From assembly GCA_021796315.1 (NCBI GenBank), contig JAJYOH010000007.1:1-35076 (forward strand): a DNA stretch of 35,076 nt, written 5' to 3'. Numbering within the stretch: position 1 is the first letter of the stretch; each line of letters begins with the position of its first letter. This DNA is from Chloroflexota bacterium. Its GTDB lineage: Bacteria; Chloroflexota; Anaerolineae; Anaerolineales; Villigracilaceae. Under the pieces are notes generated by a model. It saw nothing but the letters and a program-made list of their open reading frames with translations. It did not search any database and was not told where the DNA came from. Both the position numbers and the translations under genes were made by a program. Positions 25,656 through 34,125 of this stretch are shown here, one piece after another.

Positions 25656-26891
25656 ATGCAAACACCCTGGGAATATCGATACGCCCACCGCACGCAAAAA
25701 ATGGGAAGCTCGGTCATTCGAGAATTACTCAAGCTGACCGAACAGCCCGACATTATTTCCTTCGGAGGCGGACTCCCCGCACCTGAAGTCTTTCCACTTA
25801 AGGAATTCAAGGAAGCCTGTAACGTTGTCCTGGATACCGTTGGAGCGCAGGCTTTGCAATACAGCACCACTGAAGGTTACCGTCCATTGCGCGAGATGAT
25901 CGCACGCCACACTGGCCGCTACAGTGTGGATATAAAACCGGAAAACATTTTGATCACTTCCGGCTCGCAGCAAGCGTTGGATTTCATCGGACGTGTATTC
26001 CTGAACCGTGGCGATTACATCGTGGTCGAATCGCCCACTTATCTGGGCGCGCTGCAAGCCTGGAATGCCTACGGCGCGCAATATATTTCCGTTCCAATGG
26101 ATGAGGACGGCATGATCGTGGATGAACTGGAAAAGGCGCTGCGGATCGGTCCAAAGTTTATCTATGTGCTGCCAAATTTCCAGAACCCGAGCGGCGCCAC
26201 CCTCAGCCTTGAACGCCGTCAAAAAATCGTAGAGTTAGCCGACAAGTATGGTGTCCCGATTGTCGAAGATGATCCCTACGGCCAACTGCGCTACGAAGGC
26301 GAACACCTGCCCTCGCTGGTCTACCTCGATAGCCAGTATCGCGGCGATGACGGCACTTATACCGGCAACGTTATCTACCTGAGCACCTTCTCCAAGATTC
26401 TGGCGCCCGGCATTCGCCTGGCCTGGGTAATTGCGCCAGAACAGGTCATCTTAAAACTAGTCCACACCAAACAAGCCGCCGATTTGAATACCGCCGCATT
26501 CAACCAGATGGTGGCTTACGAGGTCGGCAAAGGCGGATTCCTCGATGAACACGTTAAAGTGATCCGCGCTACTTACAAAGAACGCCGCGATGTGATGCTC
26601 GAAATGATGGATGAAATGTTCCCGCCCGAAGTCACATGGACGCATCCTCACGGCGGCATGTTCCTGTGGGGCATGATGCCCGAGCGTATTGACGCGGCTG
26701 ATGTTTTGAAAGTCGCCATCAATCGCAAGGTTGCTTTCGTGCCCGGCGCAGCTTTCCACGCAAACGGCGGAGGCGCAAATACCATGCGCATCAACTTCTC
26801 GTACGCCGCGCCGGATGTTATCCGCGAAGGCATCACAAGATTGGCAATGACCCTGAAAGAAGCGATCCACCAAAACGGTCACTCAGCATAA
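25656..26891 (+). CDS. PLP-dependent aminotransferase, class I/II (LysN-like)
   Basis: 411 residues, fold-type I. The PLP lysine is in STFSKILAPG (K247). Other family positions are SGSQQALD (about 102-109), PTYLGAL, PNFQNPSG (N174) and VEDDPYG (D206, Y208). The overall pattern (GLPAPEVFP near 40, DPYGQLRYEG near 206) matches the 2-aminoadipate / aromatic / branched-chain group of MocR-related enzymes without the DNA-binding domain. The upstream leader rich in Leu, Ile and Val suggests the enzyme works with branched-chain amino or keto acids. That is an inference; lysine-pathway or broad specificity cannot be excluded. AAGGAG is five bases before the ATG. Confidence 0.85.
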   Translation: MQTPWEYRYAHRTQKMGSSVIRELLKLTEQPDIISFGGGLPAPEVFPLKEFKEACNVVLDTVGAQALQYSTTEGYRPLREMIARHTGRYSVDIKPENILITSGSQQALDFIGRVFLNRGDYIVVESPTYLGALQAWNAYGAQYISVPMDEDGMIVDELEKALRIGPKFIYVLPNFQNPSGATLSLERRQKIVELADKYGVPIVEDDPYGQLRYEGEHLPSLVYLDSQYRGDDGTYTGNVIYLSTFSKILAPGIRLAWVIAPEQVILKLVHTKQAADLNTAAFNQMVAYEVGKGGFLDEHVKVIRATYKERRDVMLEMMDEMFPPEVTWTHPHGGMFLWGMMPERIDAADVLKVAINRKVAFVPGAAFHANGGGANTMRINFSYAAPDVIREGITRLAMTLKEAIHQNGHSA

Positions 26892-26913
26892 TCAACAAAT
26901 TACGAACAAGAGG

Positions 26914-26940
26914 AAGGCCGCGCTAAGCGCGGCCTTTTGT
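26914..26940. terminator. Intrinsic terminator between aminotransferase and malic enzyme
   Basis: Perfect 10-base arms AAGGCCGCGC and GCGCGGCCTT around a TAA loop (26914-26936), followed by TTGTTTTT. It is oriented for the plus-strand aminotransferase; the convergent malic enzyme could also use it, with a poorer U-run. Confidence 0.85.
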
Positions 26941-26960
26941 TTTTCTCGTCACTGTCTTTT

Positions 26961-28310
26961 CTATTCTTCCGCATACGGCACATACTCAGCGCGCGCAATT
27001 CCCTGCGCAATGGCTGTCGTTGCAACTGCACGCGCTACCGCGCGATGCACTTTTTTATCCAGCGGGCTGGGGACCAGTTCGCCGGGCGGGGTCATATCCG
27101 CAATTGTTTGCGCGGCAGCCATCAACATTTCATGTGTGATGTGCGAGGCGTTCGCATCCACCACGCCGCGAAAGATGCCGGGGAATCCCAACACATTGTT
27201 GACCATCTTGCCATCCGCCGCAAAAGCCGCGCCATGTTCCAGAGCCAGATTGGGATCGATCTCCGCATTTGGATTCGACAACGCCAAAATAACCTGCCCC
27301 TTGCGGACCATCTCGGGCTTGATGAGTCCCGCCACACCGGTGGTGGCCAGCACAATGTCGCACTTATCCATGATCTCGTTCAGGTTGGACCCTTTGCCGC
27401 CTGCCGCTTCGAAATGTTTGATCGCCTCTGCTGACAAATCCGCGCCCAAAACCGCATTGCCTGTGAGGCGCATCAACATTTTGGAAATTGCATAACCTGC
27501 CGCACCCAAACCGATCTGCCCGATGACAGCCTTCTTAATATCGGTGTTGGTTTGACGACAGGCATTTGTCAACGCCGCGGTCGCGACCACCGCCGTGCCG
27601 TGCTGGTCATCGTGCATCACCGGAATATCCAGCATCTTTTGCAAACGTTCTTCGATCTCAAAACAACGCGGCGCGGATATATCTTCGAGCTGGATTGCGG
27701 CAAAGGTCGGCGCAATGTGAGCCACCGTCGCGACGATTTCATCCGGGTCTTTGGTATTCAGCAGGATCGGAATCCCCGAAAGCCCCACCAGTGATTCCAT
27801 CAGCATGGCTTTGCCTTCCATCACCGGCATTCCGGCCAGCGGGCCGATGTCACCGAGGCCAAGCACAGCCGTTCCATCCGTTACGATGGCGACCATGTGG
27901 CTTGTGCTGGTGTATAAGCGCGCCATCGAAGGCTCCCTGGCAATCCTGAGACATACCTCCGCCACGCCGGGCGTGTAGACCAGTCGCAGTGTGGCCATTG
28001 AATCGATCGGGAAGCGCGAGCGGATGGCGATCTTGCCTTTTTGATGAAGCTCCAGAACCTCGTCACGCACTTGCATGATCTTGGTGCCGGGGTTGGCCGC
28101 CATTGCTTTTACAACATTATCGATGTGCTCGATATCGTCGGCATAGATCGTAATATCGCGGACTACGGAGCGGGACGTTTCGGTTATCAGATCGATATCG
28201 CCAATCGTTCCTCCTGAAGCCGATATAGCCAACAAAAGACGCGCCAGCAAGCCGGTGGTCTGGTCGTTGCGGACGCGCACCGTGCGCATTATTTTTCGTT
28301 CCCAAGCCAT
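26961..28310 (-). CDS. NAD(P)-dependent malic enzyme with N-terminal ACT-like domain
   Basis: 449 residues. An ACT-type regulatory domain occupies about residues 7-80 ([19 protein letters not shown] opening, with a glycine turn [10 protein letters not shown]). The malic enzyme core follows: [10 protein letters not shown] with the catalytic Tyr, [27 protein letters not shown] (metal and Lys region), and a Rossmann loop [11 protein letters not shown]. It would decarboxylate malate to pyruvate, linking the TCA cycle to pyruvate and, with NADP, supplying reducing power; cofactor use cannot be decided. ACT domains often bind amino acids, so allosteric control is plausible. AAGGA lies eight bases before ATG 28310. 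It is a single gene between a terminator and a palindromic repeat. Confidence 0.9.
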   Translation of the reverse strand: MAWERKIMRTVRVRNDQTTGLLARLLLAISASGGTIGDIDLITETSRSVVRDITIYADDIEHIDNVVKAMAANPGTKIMQVRDEVLELHQKGKIAIRSRFPIDSMATLRLVYTPGVAEVCLRIAREPSMARLYTSTSHMVAIVTDGTAVLGLGDIGPLAGMPVMEGKAMLMESLVGLSGIPILLNTKDPDEIVATVAHIAPTFAAIQLEDISAPRCFEIEERLQKMLDIPVMHDDQHGTAVVATAALTNACRQTNTDIKKAVIGQIGLGAAGYAISKMLMRLTGNAVLGADLSAEAIKHFEAAGGKGSNLNEIMDKCDIVLATTGVAGLIKPEMVRKGQVILALSNPNAEIDPNLALEHGAAFAADGKMVNNVLGFPGIFRGVVDANASHITHEMLMAAAQTIADMTPPGELVPSPLDKKVHRAVARAVATTAIAQGIARAEYVPYAEE

Positions 28311-28327
28311 AGTATTTTTCCTTTCAA

Positions 28328-28380
28328 TAATCGCAGGGGCGAAACGCTTGTCCTGAGCCTGTCGAAGGGTCGCTTCGCCC
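28328..28380. repeat. Palindromic repeat (TCGCAGGGGCG family)
   Basis: GGGCGAA (28337-28343) and TTCGCCC (28374-28380) enclose TTGTCCTGAGCCTGTCGAAG, a motif I know as a dispersed bacterial repeat. The left end TAATCGCAGGGGCG (28328-28341) recurs exactly at 33265-33278. It lies in the gap between the HAD hydrolase and malic enzyme genes and may act as a terminator for the former. Confidence 0.7.
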
Positions 28381-28388
28381 TCTTAATA

Positions 28389-29153
28389 TTACAAGGTTTT
28401 GATCACAGAATGCAATTGGCCGAACGAAGTGATGACCGGGCACTCGGCATCAGGGAAGACTCGGCGCGGATCGAAGAGAACCGCTTGAAGTCCCGCGCGA
28501 AGCGAACCGACTACATCTGCAAAATAATTATCGCCGATGTACGCTGCCTCAGCCGGCTTCACATCCGCACGTTCGCAGGCATGGATGAATATCCCAGGAT
28601 CGGGTTTATATGAATTGATTTCGCCTGCCGCAAATGAAAATGCAAAAAATGATGACAAACCCAATTCTTCGATTTCCCGTTGATAAGGTTTCTCGCGGTT
28701 TGAAACAACAGCCATGACGAAACCGGCCTGTTGAAGTTCGGCCAGCGCAGACAGAGTGTCTTCGGTCACGATCGTTTTGGGATGATAGGATTCCTCCATG
28801 TATTGGGAAACTTTCGGCGCAAGCGCTTTTACTTGTTTCGTCGATGCGCCCAACGCGACCAGCTGCCGATGGGCATAACGATTCCAAAAATCGGGTTCGG
28901 TTAAATATCTTCGTTTATCCTCTTTCAATTCCTCCGAGCTGGCCCAGTAATAATTTTCCCAGCGAACCGCGCGCAGACGGTCTTCATCGTTAATGGATAA
29001 ACCAAGCTGTGCGGCGCAATCCGCAAAAACCTCCCCGCCGGAGGGGAGGTTATGACGAAGAGTTCCATCGAGATCAAAAAAGACGACTTTGATTTTATTG
29101 TTTGAGAGCAAAGAATCCTCCGTGTCGGATGATAGCCGCAGGCCGCCATCCAT
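28389..29153 (-). CDS. HAD superfamily hydrolase
   Basis: 254 residues. The four HAD motifs are present: VVFFDLDGT (nucleophile and acid Asp), VVSNREK (motif II Ser), the lysine in SYKPDPGIF, and YIGDNYFADVVG (metal-binding acids). The helical cap lies between motifs I and II, as in the phosphatase subfamily of HAD-IA. A small-molecule phosphatase, for example phosphoglycolate- or nucleotide-directed, is likely; the substrate cannot be told. The start at 29153 is preceded by GGGAAG and lies about 18 bases after the moaA stop, so the two genes are probably co-transcribed. The first 22 residues before the core are polar and may be dispensable. Confidence 0.85.
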   Translation of the reverse strand: MDGGLRLSSDTEDSLLSNNKIKVVFFDLDGTLRHNLPSGGEVFADCAAQLGLSINDEDRLRAVRWENYYWASSEELKEDKRRYLTEPDFWNRYAHRQLVALGASTKQVKALAPKVSQYMEESYHPKTIVTEDTLSALAELQQAGFVMAVVSNREKPYQREIEELGLSSFFAFSFAAGEINSYKPDPGIFIHACERADVKPAEAAYIGDNYFADVVGSLRAGLQAVLFDPRRVFPDAECPVITSFGQLHSVIKTL

Positions 29154-29171
29154 CGCTTCCCGGTTTACCGT

Positions 29172-30152
29172 CTAACCGCCGATTTCATTCATGGCTCGAT
29201 TAAGCGGAATGATGCCATCGGCAAGGCCATGTCCCCACGGTTTGTGCCACACGCCATCGAGCAATAGCTGTCTCAACTCATCCAACGAAGCGCCTGCGCG
29301 CAACGGTGTAAGCAAATCCACTTCTTTTTCGCGGAGCAGACACAGGCGCAGACGTCCATCCGCGGTAAGGCGGGCGCGTGTGCATGAAGCGCAGAACGGG
29401 CTGGTCACCGAAGAAATGAAACCCACGTCGCCCTGGGCGCCGGGCAGGTGAAAGACGCGCGCCTCCCCGTCGAGCTGACCGCCGTTGGCTTCCCGCATAT
29501 CTCCGAGCGAGTCTTCGATCCGTTCGCGGATCTCGTTCGCAGTGATGACCTGCGAGGTCTGCACATCGGTCACATCCGCGAAGGGCATCATTTCGATGAA
29601 ACGAATTTGCCAGGGATGGTCAAGGGTCAGGCGCGCAAGGTCGACGACATCATCTTCGTTGTAACCTTTGACAACCACTGCATTTAATTTGATGGGCGTG
29701 AGTTTTGCTTTTTCTGCGGCCAGGACGCCTTCCCACACATCTTCGAGTTTTCCCCAGCGGGTAAGACGGTGAAATTTCTGCGGGTCTAAAGTGTCGATAC
29801 TGACATTGACGCGTTGCAGCCCGGCATCGGCCAGGGGTTGGGCCAGCTTCTTAAGCAGGACTCCGTTGGTGGTCATGGAAACGGAGCGGATACCTTCCGT
29901 CGAGGCGATACCCCGCACAAGGTCCACAACATGAGCGCGCACGGTTGGCTCGCCGCCTGTCAAACGGATCTTATCGAACCCCAGGCTGGCAAACAGGCGC
30001 GTCAACAGGAGAATCTCGTCGTCCTGCATCAGTTCCGGGTTCGGACGGAAGGTCTGATCCTCGGTCATGCAATAGATGCAGCGCAAGTTACAGTGATCGG
30101 TGAGACTGATGCGCAAATAATGAATATTGCGCCCAAAACGGTCGATTGCCAT
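29172..30152 (-). CDS. moaA: GTP 3',8-cyclase (molybdenum cofactor step 1)
   Basis: 326 residues from ATG 30152. A radical-SAM cluster motif lies in LTDHCNLRCIYCM (C21, C25, C28). The second cluster region is SPFCASCTRARL with a further Cys in RLCLL, and the protein ends in GG as MoaA does. The enzyme acts with MoaC to convert GTP to cyclic pyranopterin monophosphate in molybdopterin synthesis. A GTG at 30194 would extend the protein by 14 residues; the ATG is preferred because a TATAAT box (30159-30164) ends only six bases before it and there is no Shine-Dalgarno, as for a leaderless transcript. No other moa or moe genes lie in the window. Confidence 0.9.
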   Translation of the reverse strand: MAIDRFGRNIHYLRISLTDHCNLRCIYCMTEDQTFRPNPELMQDDEILLLTRLFASLGFDKIRLTGGEPTVRAHVVDLVRGIASTEGIRSVSMTTNGVLLKKLAQPLADAGLQRVNVSIDTLDPQKFHRLTRWGKLEDVWEGVLAAEKAKLTPIKLNAVVVKGYNEDDVVDLARLTLDHPWQIRFIEMMPFADVTDVQTSQVITANEIRERIEDSLGDMREANGGQLDGEARVFHLPGAQGDVGFISSVTSPFCASCTRARLTADGRLRLCLLREKEVDLLTPLRAGASLDELRQLLLDGVWHKPWGHGLADGIIPLNRAMNEIGG

Positions 30153-30158
30153 GGGTGG

Positions 30159-30164
30159 ATTATA
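30159..30164 (-). promoter_or_regulatory. -10 box for moaA
   Basis: TATAAT on the minus strand, six bases before the moaA ATG. No convincing -35 is seen at the standard spacing. Fits leaderless transcription. Confidence 0.4.
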
Positions 30165-30180
30165 TAACCAATTTGGACAA

Positions 30181-30209
30181 TTGACGGGAGGCACTAGCCA
30201 TGCTATTAT
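30181..30209 (+). promoter_or_regulatory. Promoter of the PIN-TRAM gene
   Basis: TTGACG (30181-30186), 17-base spacer, TATTAT (30204-30209). A start near 30216 leaves a leader of about 38 bases before ATG 30254, with AAAGGAG. This rules out the in-frame ATG at 30200. It is divergent from the moaA promoter. Confidence 0.7.
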
Positions 30210-30253
30210 CCTGTCACTTATTTTTTATTCTGCACATTATTAAAGGAGCTATT

Positions 30254-31342
30254 ATGAGCGCTGAATTTATTCTTCGTATTATTGGCATGATTGTGCTCGG
30301 CATTGCAGGTGGGTACTGGGGATACGAACTGGCGGGGACTAATCCTGGGGAAACCATTCGTTACATTTTGGGAATTGGATTAACCGGTGCGCTGGCTGGT
30401 CTCATCCTAACTCCTTACTTCACCACTCGCCCGGCACGCTGGCTTCGTTCTCTTCTTGGACGGATAGCGGCGGAAACCCTTTTTGCCGGACTCATGGGCC
30501 TGGTCATGGGACTCATTACCGCGGCGCTGTTGGCGTTTCCGCTTTCCCTTTTGCCTGATCCATTCGGGCGCACCCTGCCGTTCATCGGCGTTCTGATGTT
30601 CAGCTATTTTGGTGTGACGCTCTTCGTCATGCGCCAGGGCGACATCATGAGTCTGTTCAGCGCATTCAGCGGACGAGGCGGCGAGGGCGGCTCCGGCTCT
30701 TCCTGGACAAATCTCAACCGCACCATCTTACTTGATACCAGCGTCATCATCGACGGGCGCGTGGCCGACATCGCCCGCACAGGCTTCCTGCCCGGAACGC
30801 TGCTCATCCCACGCTTCGTCTTGAATGAACTGCAATACATCGCAGACTCACCCGATGGCCTGCGCCGTCAGCGCGGACGCCGCGGCATGGAAGTGTTATC
30901 CGAACTGCAAAAGCTTCCGAACATCCTCGTCCGCATCAGCGACATTGACGTGGATGGCGTGCGTGAAGTGGACGATAAACTGGTCGTGCTCGGCAAGCAG
31001 CTCAAAAGTCCGGTGCTGACAAATGATTTCAATCTCAACCGCATCGCCGAACTACAGGGCGTGACCGTGCTCAACATCAACGACCTGGCAAATGCAGTCA
31101 AGTCTGTGGTTCTGCCCGGCGAAGCCTTGAACATCAACATCTTCCAGGAAGGCAAGGAAACGGGTCAGGGCGTCGGTTACATGGACGATGGCACGATGGT
31201 TGTCGTCGAAAACGGCAAGGACTACATCGGCGAATACATGGACGTTCACATTACCAAAGTTTTACAAACCGCCGCTGGCCGCATGATCTTCGCCCGCGTG
31301 GAAGAAGACAAGAAACCAAACGGCAACGGGAAGAAAAAATAA
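30254..31342 (+). CDS. Membrane-anchored PIN-TRAM domain protein (YacL-like)
   Basis: 362 residues from ATG 30254, chosen because AAAGGAG lies before it and the promoter excludes the ATG at 30200. Four hydrophobic segments fill about residues 1-130. A PIN domain follows (TILLDTSVIIDGR with its first Asp, FVLNELQYIAD with the Glu, VLTNDFNLNRIAE with the last acid), then a TRAM domain (LNINIFQEGKETGQGVGY through GRMIFARVEE), which binds RNA. This order is the YacL family of Gram-positive and Chloroflexi bacteria, a probable membrane-bound RNase; its substrates are not known here. It is not related to the stand-alone PIN protein at 17119, which lacks both membrane and TRAM parts. Confidence 0.85.
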   Translation: MSAEFILRIIGMIVLGIAGGYWGYELAGTNPGETIRYILGIGLTGALAGLILTPYFTTRPARWLRSLLGRIAAETLFAGLMGLVMGLITAALLAFPLSLLPDPFGRTLPFIGVLMFSYFGVTLFVMRQGDIMSLFSAFSGRGGEGGSGSSWTNLNRTILLDTSVIIDGRVADIARTGFLPGTLLIPRFVLNELQYIADSPDGLRRQRGRRGMEVLSELQKLPNILVRISDIDVDGVREVDDKLVVLGKQLKSPVLTNDFNLNRIAELQGVTVLNINDLANAVKSVVLPGEALNINIFQEGKETGQGVGYMDDGTMVVVENGKDYIGEYMDVHITKVLQTAAGRMIFARVEEDKKPNGNGKKK

Positions 31343-31344
31343 CA

Positions 31345-31824
31345 ATCCACAGATTTGGCAGATTTCACAGATAAAAATCTATGAAGATTGTTGAAGAGCG
31401 GGATTCACAAACATACGCTGTCATTGGGGCAGCCATGGAAGTCCACCGCCAATTGGGCCACGGATTTCTTGAAGCGGTTTATCAAGAGGCGGCAGTGGTT
31501 GAGTTCCAACTGAAACAAATCCCCTTTGAAAGAGAAGTTGCTTTACCGGTACAATATAAAAACATCATACTTCCTGTTCATTATCGCGCAGACTTCGTTT
31601 GTTTCTCAGAGATTGTTGTTGAATTCAAAGCACTGGCGCACATCACAAACACAGAGGAAGCACAATTGCTAAATTATCTTAAAGCTACCGGAATGCGACG
31701 CGGTCTTTTAATTAACTTCGGCGCCCCAAGTTTGCAATATAAGCGTCTCGTCTGGGGCTACGAAAGCATCTCTCAAAAATCTGTGCCATCGTACTCGAAG
31801 AGTAATTCTGCGTAATCTGTGGAT
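31345..31824. mobile_element. Inverted-repeat cassette carrying the GxxExxY gene
   Basis: Perfect 11-base inverted ends ATCCACAGATT (31345-31355) and AATCTGTGGAT (31814-31824) enclose the GxxExxY gene with little to spare; the right end even includes its stop codon. Both ends match the empty element at 3805-3858 (23 of 28 and 17 of 18 positions). No transposase is encoded, so movement, if any, would be by another enzyme or through the cassette protein itself. The cassette interpretation is an inference from these matches. Confidence 0.6.
31381..31815 (+). CDS. GxxExxY family protein, PD-(D/E)XK-like fold
   Basis: 144 residues. The family motif is GFLEAVY (G28, E31, Y34). A nuclease-like core follows: HYRADFV (D71) and VVEFKAL (E81, K83), the arrangement of PD-(D/E)XK enzymes. 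Family members are widespread in environmental bacteria and have no settled function; a nuclease or nucleic-acid binding role fits the fold. There is no Shine-Dalgarno; the ATG at 31381 directly follows the left repeat segment. The last 20 residues are Ser-rich and may be read from the repeat end. Its placement inside inverted repeats, between two housekeeping genes, suggests it moves or is maintained with them. Confidence 0.85.
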   Translation: MKIVEERDSQTYAVIGAAMEVHRQLGHGFLEAVYQEAAVVEFQLKQIPFEREVALPVQYKNIILPVHYRADFVCFSEIVVEFKALAHITNTEEAQLLNYLKATGMRRGLLINFGAPSLQYKRLVWGYESISQKSVPSYSKSNSA

Positions 31825-31840
31825 AATCCAGGGTAATCAC

Positions 31841-33238
31841 ATGATCCGTCTTTACAACACACTCACCCGCAAAAAAGAAGACTTTGAAACCATCGAGCCG
31901 AACAAGGTGCGCATGTATGTGTGCGGCGTCACCGTCTACAACGACGCGCACGTTGGACACGCCATGTCGGCAGTGGTCTTCGATATCATCCGCCGTTATC
32001 TCGAATATCGCGGCTACACGGTCAAGCACGTCATGAACTACACCGATGTGGACGACAAGATCATCAACCGCGCCAACAAACTCGGCGAAGACCCGCTCAA
32101 ACTTTCCCAACGCTACATCGAAGATTACGCCCGCGATCTTGCCAGTCTCAACGTCATGCCAGCTACATCAAATCCGCAGGTTAGCAAGACCATGCCACTC
32201 ATTATCAAATTCATCGAAGGCCTCATCCAAAAAGGTCATGCTTACGCGGCAGAAAATGGCGATGTATATTTCAGCGTCACCAGCGACGATGATTACGGTA
32301 AACTCTCGGCCCGCAAACTGGATGATATGCAGGCCGGTGCGCGCATCGAAGTCGGCGAACAAAAAAATCATCCAATGGATTTTGCTTTATGGAAAGCCGC
32401 CAAGCCCGGCGAAATTTCGTGGGACAGCCCGTGGGGCAAAGGCAGGCCCGGCTGGCACATCGAATGCTCGGCCATGAATTTAGCTGAACTCGGCGAACAG
32501 ATCGACATTCATGGCGGCGGCAACGACCTCATCTTCCCCCACCACGAGAATGAAATTGCACAAAGCGAATCCTACACCGGCAAACAATTTGCGCGCTACT
32601 GGATTCACAACGGCATGTTGCAGCTCGGCGGCGAGAAAATGTCGAAGTCACTCGGCAACATCGTCAGCATCAAGGAATTTTTATCCAGGCGGGATGCGGA
32701 CGTGATGCGCATGTTGGTCTTGAACGGAACGTATCGCGCGCCGTTAATGTTCAACGACGAGACGCTGGACGCCGCCGAGAAATCGGTCGACCGCCTCAAG
32801 TCCGGACTTCGAGCGGCCTCTCCATCTGCAAAAGGACTCGCCGCTGGAAACGCATCCGAGCTTGCTACCGTGATTGACTCAGCATCCGGCAGCTTCACCA
32901 ACGCCATGGACGACGATTTCAACACAGCCGGTGCAGTCGCCGTGCTATTCGAACTTGTCAAAGCCATCAACACCGCCCGCGATAACGGCGCAGCATCTGC
33001 TGAACTCAAGCCTGCGCAGGACAAACTGCGCGAGCTGACCGGCGTGCTCGGCCTGCGTCTCACCGAAAAGAAAGGCTCCAGCGAGGTAGAGGCGCAAGTC
33101 AATGCGCTCATTGCAGAACGCACTGAAGCCCGCCAACAAAAACAGTGGGCGCTCTCCGATCAGATCCGCGACAAGTTGAAAGCCCTCGGCGTCACCATCG
33201 AAGACAGCAAAGATGGCACAACCTGGCGCTGGGGATAA
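31841..33238 (+). CDS. cysS: Cysteinyl-tRNA synthetase
   Basis: 465 residues, standard length. Class I signature sequences: the HIGH box as AHVGHA (37-41) with the zinc Cys at C28 (YVCGVTVYN), a second zinc Cys in [19 protein letters not shown], and KMSKS (266-270). The C-terminal DALR-type helical domain and a short anticodon-binding tail ending TWRWG complete it. It charges tRNA-Cys in the cytosol. AGGG precedes the ATG. It stands alone between the GxxExxY cassette and a terminator of the TCGCAGGGGCG repeat family. Confidence 0.95.
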   Translation: MIRLYNTLTRKKEDFETIEPNKVRMYVCGVTVYNDAHVGHAMSAVVFDIIRRYLEYRGYTVKHVMNYTDVDDKIINRANKLGEDPLKLSQRYIEDYARDLASLNVMPATSNPQVSKTMPLIIKFIEGLIQKGHAYAAENGDVYFSVTSDDDYGKLSARKLDDMQAGARIEVGEQKNHPMDFALWKAAKPGEISWDSPWGKGRPGWHIECSAMNLAELGEQIDIHGGGNDLIFPHHENEIAQSESYTGKQFARYWIHNGMLQLGGEKMSKSLGNIVSIKEFLSRRDADVMRMLVLNGTYRAPLMFNDETLDAAEKSVDRLKSGLRAASPSAKGLAAGNASELATVIDSASGSFTNAMDDDFNTAGAVAVLFELVKAINTARDNGAASAELKPAQDKLRELTGVLGLRLTEKKGSSEVEAQVNALIAERTEARQQKQWALSDQIRDKLKALGVTIEDSKDGTTWRWG

Positions 33239-33264
33239 TTCGATAATCGGGATTCGAGGATCGG

Positions 33265-33318
33265 TAATCGCAGGGGCGGAGCTCGCGAAGCACGCAAAGC
33301 GCACGCTCCGCCCTTTTT
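33265..33318 (+). terminator. Repeat-derived terminator after cysS
   Basis: GGGCGGAGC (33274-33282) pairs with GCTCCGCCC (33305-33313), followed by five T's. Its left end repeats the 14 bases found at 28328-28341, so a dispersed palindrome apparently serves as the cysS terminator. Confidence 0.7.
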
Positions 33319-33425
33319 GTTTTGATCATGTCTTTGTGAGTTGCCATCACACTGGGCGAAGTCGAAGCTCTCAGGCAAAACCGCACAGGGGCAGGAAAGA
33401 CGCGAACGAACCCTGGGATCCTGAG

Positions 33426-33442
33426 CCTTCGTGGTAAAAAAG
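33426..33442. repeat. Single end of the ACCACGAAGG repeat
   Basis: Exact 17-base reverse-complement match to 15080-15096. The rest of the gap to guanylate kinase (33319-33489) holds degenerate repeat fragments such as GGGCGAAGTCGAAGCTCTC and nothing coding that I can support. Confidence 0.6.
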
Positions 33443-33501
33443 TCACACCTATGAGCCACTCCCTAAAAATCCCCGACCAGTGTATCGGTTACAATTGAGC
33501 C

Positions 33502-34125
33502 ATGCCATCCGACTCTGACTTCGATATACACCATCCACAGCCTTTGCTCATCGTCATCTCCGGCCCATCGGGAGCGGGCAAAGACACAGTTGTCCAAAGA
33601 ATGAAAGAGCGCGGCCTGCCCTTTCATTTTGTTGTGACAGCCACCACGCGTCCCAGGCGCGCAAACGAAACACACGGCAGGGATTACTGGTTTGTCTCGG
33701 ATGAAGAGTTTGCGCACATGATCGAACAGAACGAGCTTATCGAATACGCCATTGTCTACGGCGATTACAAAGGCATTCCCAAGGCGCAGGTGCGTGAAGC
33801 GCTGGCCAGCGGCAAGGATGTGGTCATGCGCCTGGATGTGCAGGGCGCCGAGACCGTCCGCAAGCTGGCGCACGATGCGCTGTTGATCTTCATCACCACC
33901 GACAGCGAAGAGGAGCTTGTGCATCGTTTGCGCGAGCGCAAGACTGAAACCTCCGACTCGCTCGCCATCCGCATTGCCACCGCCCGCAAGGAACTTCAAC
34001 GCCTCGAGGCCTTTGATTATGTGATCGTCAATCACGATTTCAAACTTGATGAAACAGTGGACGCCATCCGCGCCATCATCCAGGCCGAACACCACCGCGT
34101 ACAGCAACGAAAGGTCAATCTGTGA
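33502..34125 (+). CDS. gmk: Guanylate kinase
   Basis: 207 residues. P-loop ISGPSGAGKDTV (about 20-30), the GMP-binding TTRPRRANETHGRDYWFV segment, and the lid-side GIPKAQVREAL and DVQGAETVRK stretches are all typical. It phosphorylates GMP to GDP, a required nucleotide step. The ATG at 33502 has no Shine-Dalgarno; TACAAT (33490-33495) ends six bases before it, suggesting a leaderless transcript. An extra 14 residues before the P-loop strand are low in structure. It overlaps the next gene by GTGA, so the rhomboid is translationally coupled to it. Confidence 0.95.
   Translation: MPSDSDFDIHHPQPLLIVISGPSGAGKDTVVQRMKERGLPFHFVVTATTRPRRANETHGRDYWFVSDEEFAHMIEQNELIEYAIVYGDYKGIPKAQVREALASGKDVVMRLDVQGAETVRKLAHDALLIFITTDSEEELVHRLRERKTETSDSLAIRIATARKELQRLEAFDYVIVNHDFKLDETVDAIRAIIQAEHHRVQQRKVNL

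Noticed and set aside
30200..30253. Upstream start for the PIN-TRAM protein
   Set aside because: The ATG at 30200 lies within the promoter and has no ribosome binding site; ATG 30254 has AAAGGAG.
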